In this document: piece after piece, positions 62,028 through 64,000 of the stretch
How positions within the stretch are numbered: position 1 is the first letter of the stretch
Layout: every line of letters starts with the position of its first letter
NCBI RefSeq assembly: GCF_025371035.1
Contig: NZ_JANZXB010000011.1
Coordinates: forward strand, 1-64,000
From: Sphingomonas sp. LC-1
GTDB taxonomy: Bacteria; Pseudomonadota; Alphaproteobacteria; Sphingomonadales; Sphingomonadaceae
Direction: 5' to 3'
Length of the DNA stretch: 64,000 bases
Position numbers and translations under genes: made by a program
The notes under the pieces: model-generated
Databases searched by the model: none
What the model was told of the DNA's origin: nothing
Seen by the model: the letters and a program-made list of their open reading frames with translations, nothing else

Positions 62028-63023
62028 CTAGCGCGCCGAGGCCGTCACACCGGCTTCGGTCTGAACCACCGGCTTCATCGCCCCATCCGGATTATAATGG
62101 AGCCGTTCCACCGTCACCGCGCGCCGCCCGATCGCCCCGCTCTGATCGCCGATCGCGAGATTGGCGTTATGCAAAAACAGGTAGGACTTGCCTTTGAAGT
62201 CGGCGATACCGGGATGGATGGTGAAGCTGTACTTGCCCGATCCGGTCAATAGTCCGCGATAGGTCCATGGCCCTTTCAGCGATGGCGCGGTGGCGTAGGA
62301 GATATGCTCGTCACGCTGCGTCGTCCGGTCGAGCGAGGCATAGGTCAGGTAATAAAGCTTCCCCCGCTTGTGGAGCCAGGGCCCCTCCTCGAAATGCGGC
62401 GGGGTGATCTCGGTGATCGGGCCATCGATCTCGATCATATTGGGCTTCAGCTTGGCGATGTAGCATTGCCGGTTGCCCCAGGCGATCCATGTCGTGCCGT
62501 CATCATCGGTCAACACGGTCGGGTCGATGTCTTCCCAGCTATGCGTCCCCTTGGGCGTCATCTCGTTGGTGATCAGCGCGGAGCCCTTGGCATCGACAAA
62601 GGGGCCTGTCGGCGTGTCGGACACGGCGACCGCGATCGCCTTGCCCGGATGACTGTCGTCATGCTCAACCGCGGCGTAGAACCAGTATCTGCCGCTCTTG
62701 TGGATGGTCTGGCTGGCCCAGGCGTCCTTCTTCGCCCATTTGAAGTCACGCACGTTCATGATGGGCCCGTGCCGCGTCCAGTTCCGCATGTCGGTGGTCG
62801 AATAGACCAGCCATTCCTTCATGTTGAACATCTCGTCCCGCTGCGCCTCGTCATGCCCGACATAGAGGTACAGCCGCCCCCCCACGACCAGGGGCGCGGG
62901 GTCGGCGGTGAACGCGTCGCGGATGATCGGATTCGACCCCGGCACGGCGGATGGGGTATCAGCCGCCATGCCCATCACCGGCAAGGCGGCCAGCAGTACC
63001 GCTCCGATCATCCGTTCCATCAT
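62028..63023 (-). CDS. Exported glycoside hydrolase family 43 enzyme
   Basis: A 331-residue GH43 protein with a signal peptide (ending near VMGMAADT). Active-site regions are NPIIRDAFTADPAPLVVGGRLYLYVGHDE (catalytic Asp), WEDIDPTVLTDDDGTTWIAWG and FEEGPWLHKRGKLYYL (general acid Glu). It is single-domain, like alpha-L-arabinofuranosidases and xylosidases that act in the periplasm on arabinoxylan fragments. The ATG at 63023 follows GAGGGGGGA. It lies 14 bases after the TonB receptor, so the two form an operon. Confidence 0.92.
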   Translation of the reverse strand: MMERMIGAVLLAALPVMGMAADTPSAVPGSNPIIRDAFTADPAPLVVGGRLYLYVGHDEAQRDEMFNMKEWLVYSTTDMRNWTRHGPIMNVRDFKWAKKDAWASQTIHKSGRYWFYAAVEHDDSHPGKAIAVAVSDTPTGPFVDAKGSALITNEMTPKGTHSWEDIDPTVLTDDDGTTWIAWGNRQCYIAKLKPNMIEIDGPITEITPPHFEEGPWLHKRGKLYYLTYASLDRTTQRDEHISYATAPSLKGPWTYRGLLTGSGKYSFTIHPGIADFKGKSYLFLHNANLAIGDQSGAIGRRAVTVERLHYNPDGAMKPVVQTEAGVTASAR

Positions 63024-63037
63024 CACCACATCCCCCC

Positions 63038-64000
63038 TCAAAAGTTGAACCGCACGCCGGCCCGGTACACGCGACCGAGCACGTCATAGAGCGCCGGGTT
63101 CACGAAATAGGGCGACCGCGCCGGATCGCGATTGAACACATTATCGACCTTGAAATAAGCGGTTACCGCCTTGGTCACGTTATAGGTGCCGCCCACGTCG
63201 AAATAGAAGGCGCCGGGGATGAAATTATTGTCGATCGTCGGCCGATTGGCGGTCGAGGCGGGGCAGCCGGTGGTGCACTCGATATACTGATTGCCCAGCT
63301 TGCCGTCGCTGAACCAGCGCTCCTGCAGCAGCAATGACCAGTCGTCGGTGGCATAGGTCTGCACCGCCAGCCACTTCCACTTCGGCGTGCTGCCGATATT
63401 CACGCCCGCCGTGTCGTTGGGGATCGTATTGGGCAGGCCGGTATCGGTGATGAAGCGCCGGATATTGGTCGCCAGCGCCCGCAGCGTCAGGCTGCCCGGC
63501 AGGCCCAGCGGATTGCGCCAGCGATAGCTCGCCTCGATGTCGAAACCATCGGTCAGGATCGACGCCAGGTTGAAAGACTGGACGTTGATATAATTTGGCC
63601 CATTGGGGTTGTTCAGGTTGAACACACCGCAGGTCTCCGGCGCGATGTTCAGATAGCACAGGTTGACGATGTCCTGCGCGCCCAGGCTGGAGATGACGTC
63701 GGTGATCTTGATCTTGTAATAGTCGACCGACAGGCTGAGCCCCGGGATCGCCTGCGAGTTGGAGAAGGCGATGCCCAGCGTCGTGTTGCGCGCGATTTCG
63801 GGCGTCAGGTTGACGTTGCCGATGGTGTTCTGAAGCGCCAGCACGTTGACGTTGTTGAAGGGGTCGAAAAAGCCCGGCAGCGTGGTCGTGACCGGCGCCG
63901 CGAACAGTTCCGACAGATTGGGCGCGCGCACGTCGCGAGAGGTCACGCCGCGAATGCGCAGGCCGTCGACCGGCAGGTCCCAGGTGCCGCCGATCTTCCA
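63038..64000 (-). CDS. TonB-dependent receptor, C-terminal part (runs off the window)
   Basis: The last 320 codons of a TonB-dependent receptor barrel. It is open at the window edge (the earliest codons read WKIGGTWDLPVDGLRIRGVTSRDVRAPNLSELFAAP) and ends PALYDVLGRVYRAGVRFNF with the terminal aromatic typical of outer-membrane barrels. The TSRDVRAPNLSELF block is common to sphingomonad/Caulobacter sugar receptors. Together with the exported GH43 gene it forms a xylan/arabinoxylan uptake unit. Confidence 0.93.
   Translation of the reverse strand, partial: WKIGGTWDLPVDGLRIRGVTSRDVRAPNLSELFAAPVTTTLPGFFDPFNNVNVLALQNTIGNVNLTPEIARNTTLGIAFSNSQAIPGLSLSVDYYKIKITDVISSLGAQDIVNLCYLNIAPETCGVFNLNNPNGPNYINVQSFNLASILTDGFDIEASYRWRNPLGLPGSLTLRALATNIRRFITDTGLPNTIPNDTAGVNIGSTPKWKWLAVQTYATDDWSLLLQERWFSDGKLGNQYIECTTGCPASTANRPTIDNNFIPGAFYFDVGGTYNVTKAVTAYFKVDNVFNRDPARSPYFVNPALYDVLGRVYRAGVRFNF

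Overview
The window is high-GC DNA from an alphaproteobacterium, most likely a sphingomonad. It carries three TonB-dependent receptors, GH43 glycosidases, an ECF41-type sigma factor linked to a carboxymuconolactone decarboxylase, and a GTTC-N7-GTTC SOS box upstream of dinB. There is no rRNA, CRISPR array or recognisable transposase. One tRNA (Pro, UGG) is present.

Layout. (1) 0.1-4.3 kb: a TPP-riboswitch-controlled thiamine salvage operon on the minus strand (TonB receptor, phosphotransferase, PnuT-like permease). (2) 4.3-12.6 kb: a PAS-PAS hybrid histidine kinase, a BrkB-type membrane protein, an AI-2E-family transporter, a metallophosphoesterase, and a divergent quinone oxidoreductase / LysR pair. 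(3) 13.05-57.27 kb: what I read as one integrated, potentially mobilizable island of about 44 kb. It is bounded on the right by tRNA-Pro and a tyrosine integrase reading inward. On the left is a 21-bp near-exact copy (20/21) of the tRNA 3' end. GGGTACA repeats at 12-bp spacing lie just inside both ends. (4) 57.4-64 kb: a nucleoside deaminase and a xylan/arabinan utilization locus (two GH43 enzymes, an MFS permease, a LacI regulator and a TonB receptor that runs off the window).

Island cargo, left to right. A translationally coupled TonB receptor / amidohydrolase / MFS / ferredoxin / flavoprotein operon comes first. Next is a Hachiman defence system (hamA-hamB) in visibly AT-richer DNA. Divergent from it is an overlapping pair, a NdpA/NA37-type nucleoid-associated protein and a membrane protein with two C-terminal transmembrane helices; this pair is my best candidate for an undescribed system. 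Then follow a LexA-controlled dinB-alkB operon and a long mosaic of small regulator-plus-enzyme modules (HxlR/ADH, MocR/PhzF/DJ-1, LysR/aldo-keto reductase/MFS, CMD/ECF41, MarR-GNAT, AraC/aldo-keto reductase, a second copy of the metallophosphoesterase, YcaQ-like protein, serine hydrolase, alpha/beta hydrolase). The right part is a MobA/MobL-type relaxase with accessory genes and a hairpin-rich candidate oriT, then a small exported/membrane protein operon, a subtilisin-like autotransporter and the integrase.

Four genes are interrupted by a single lesion each: the thiamine TonB receptor (+1 in a G7 run), an MFS transporter (TGG to TGA), the ECF41 sigma factor (+1) and the autotransporter (+1). 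This could be real decay or residual indel/base errors in the assembly; the sequence alone cannot decide.
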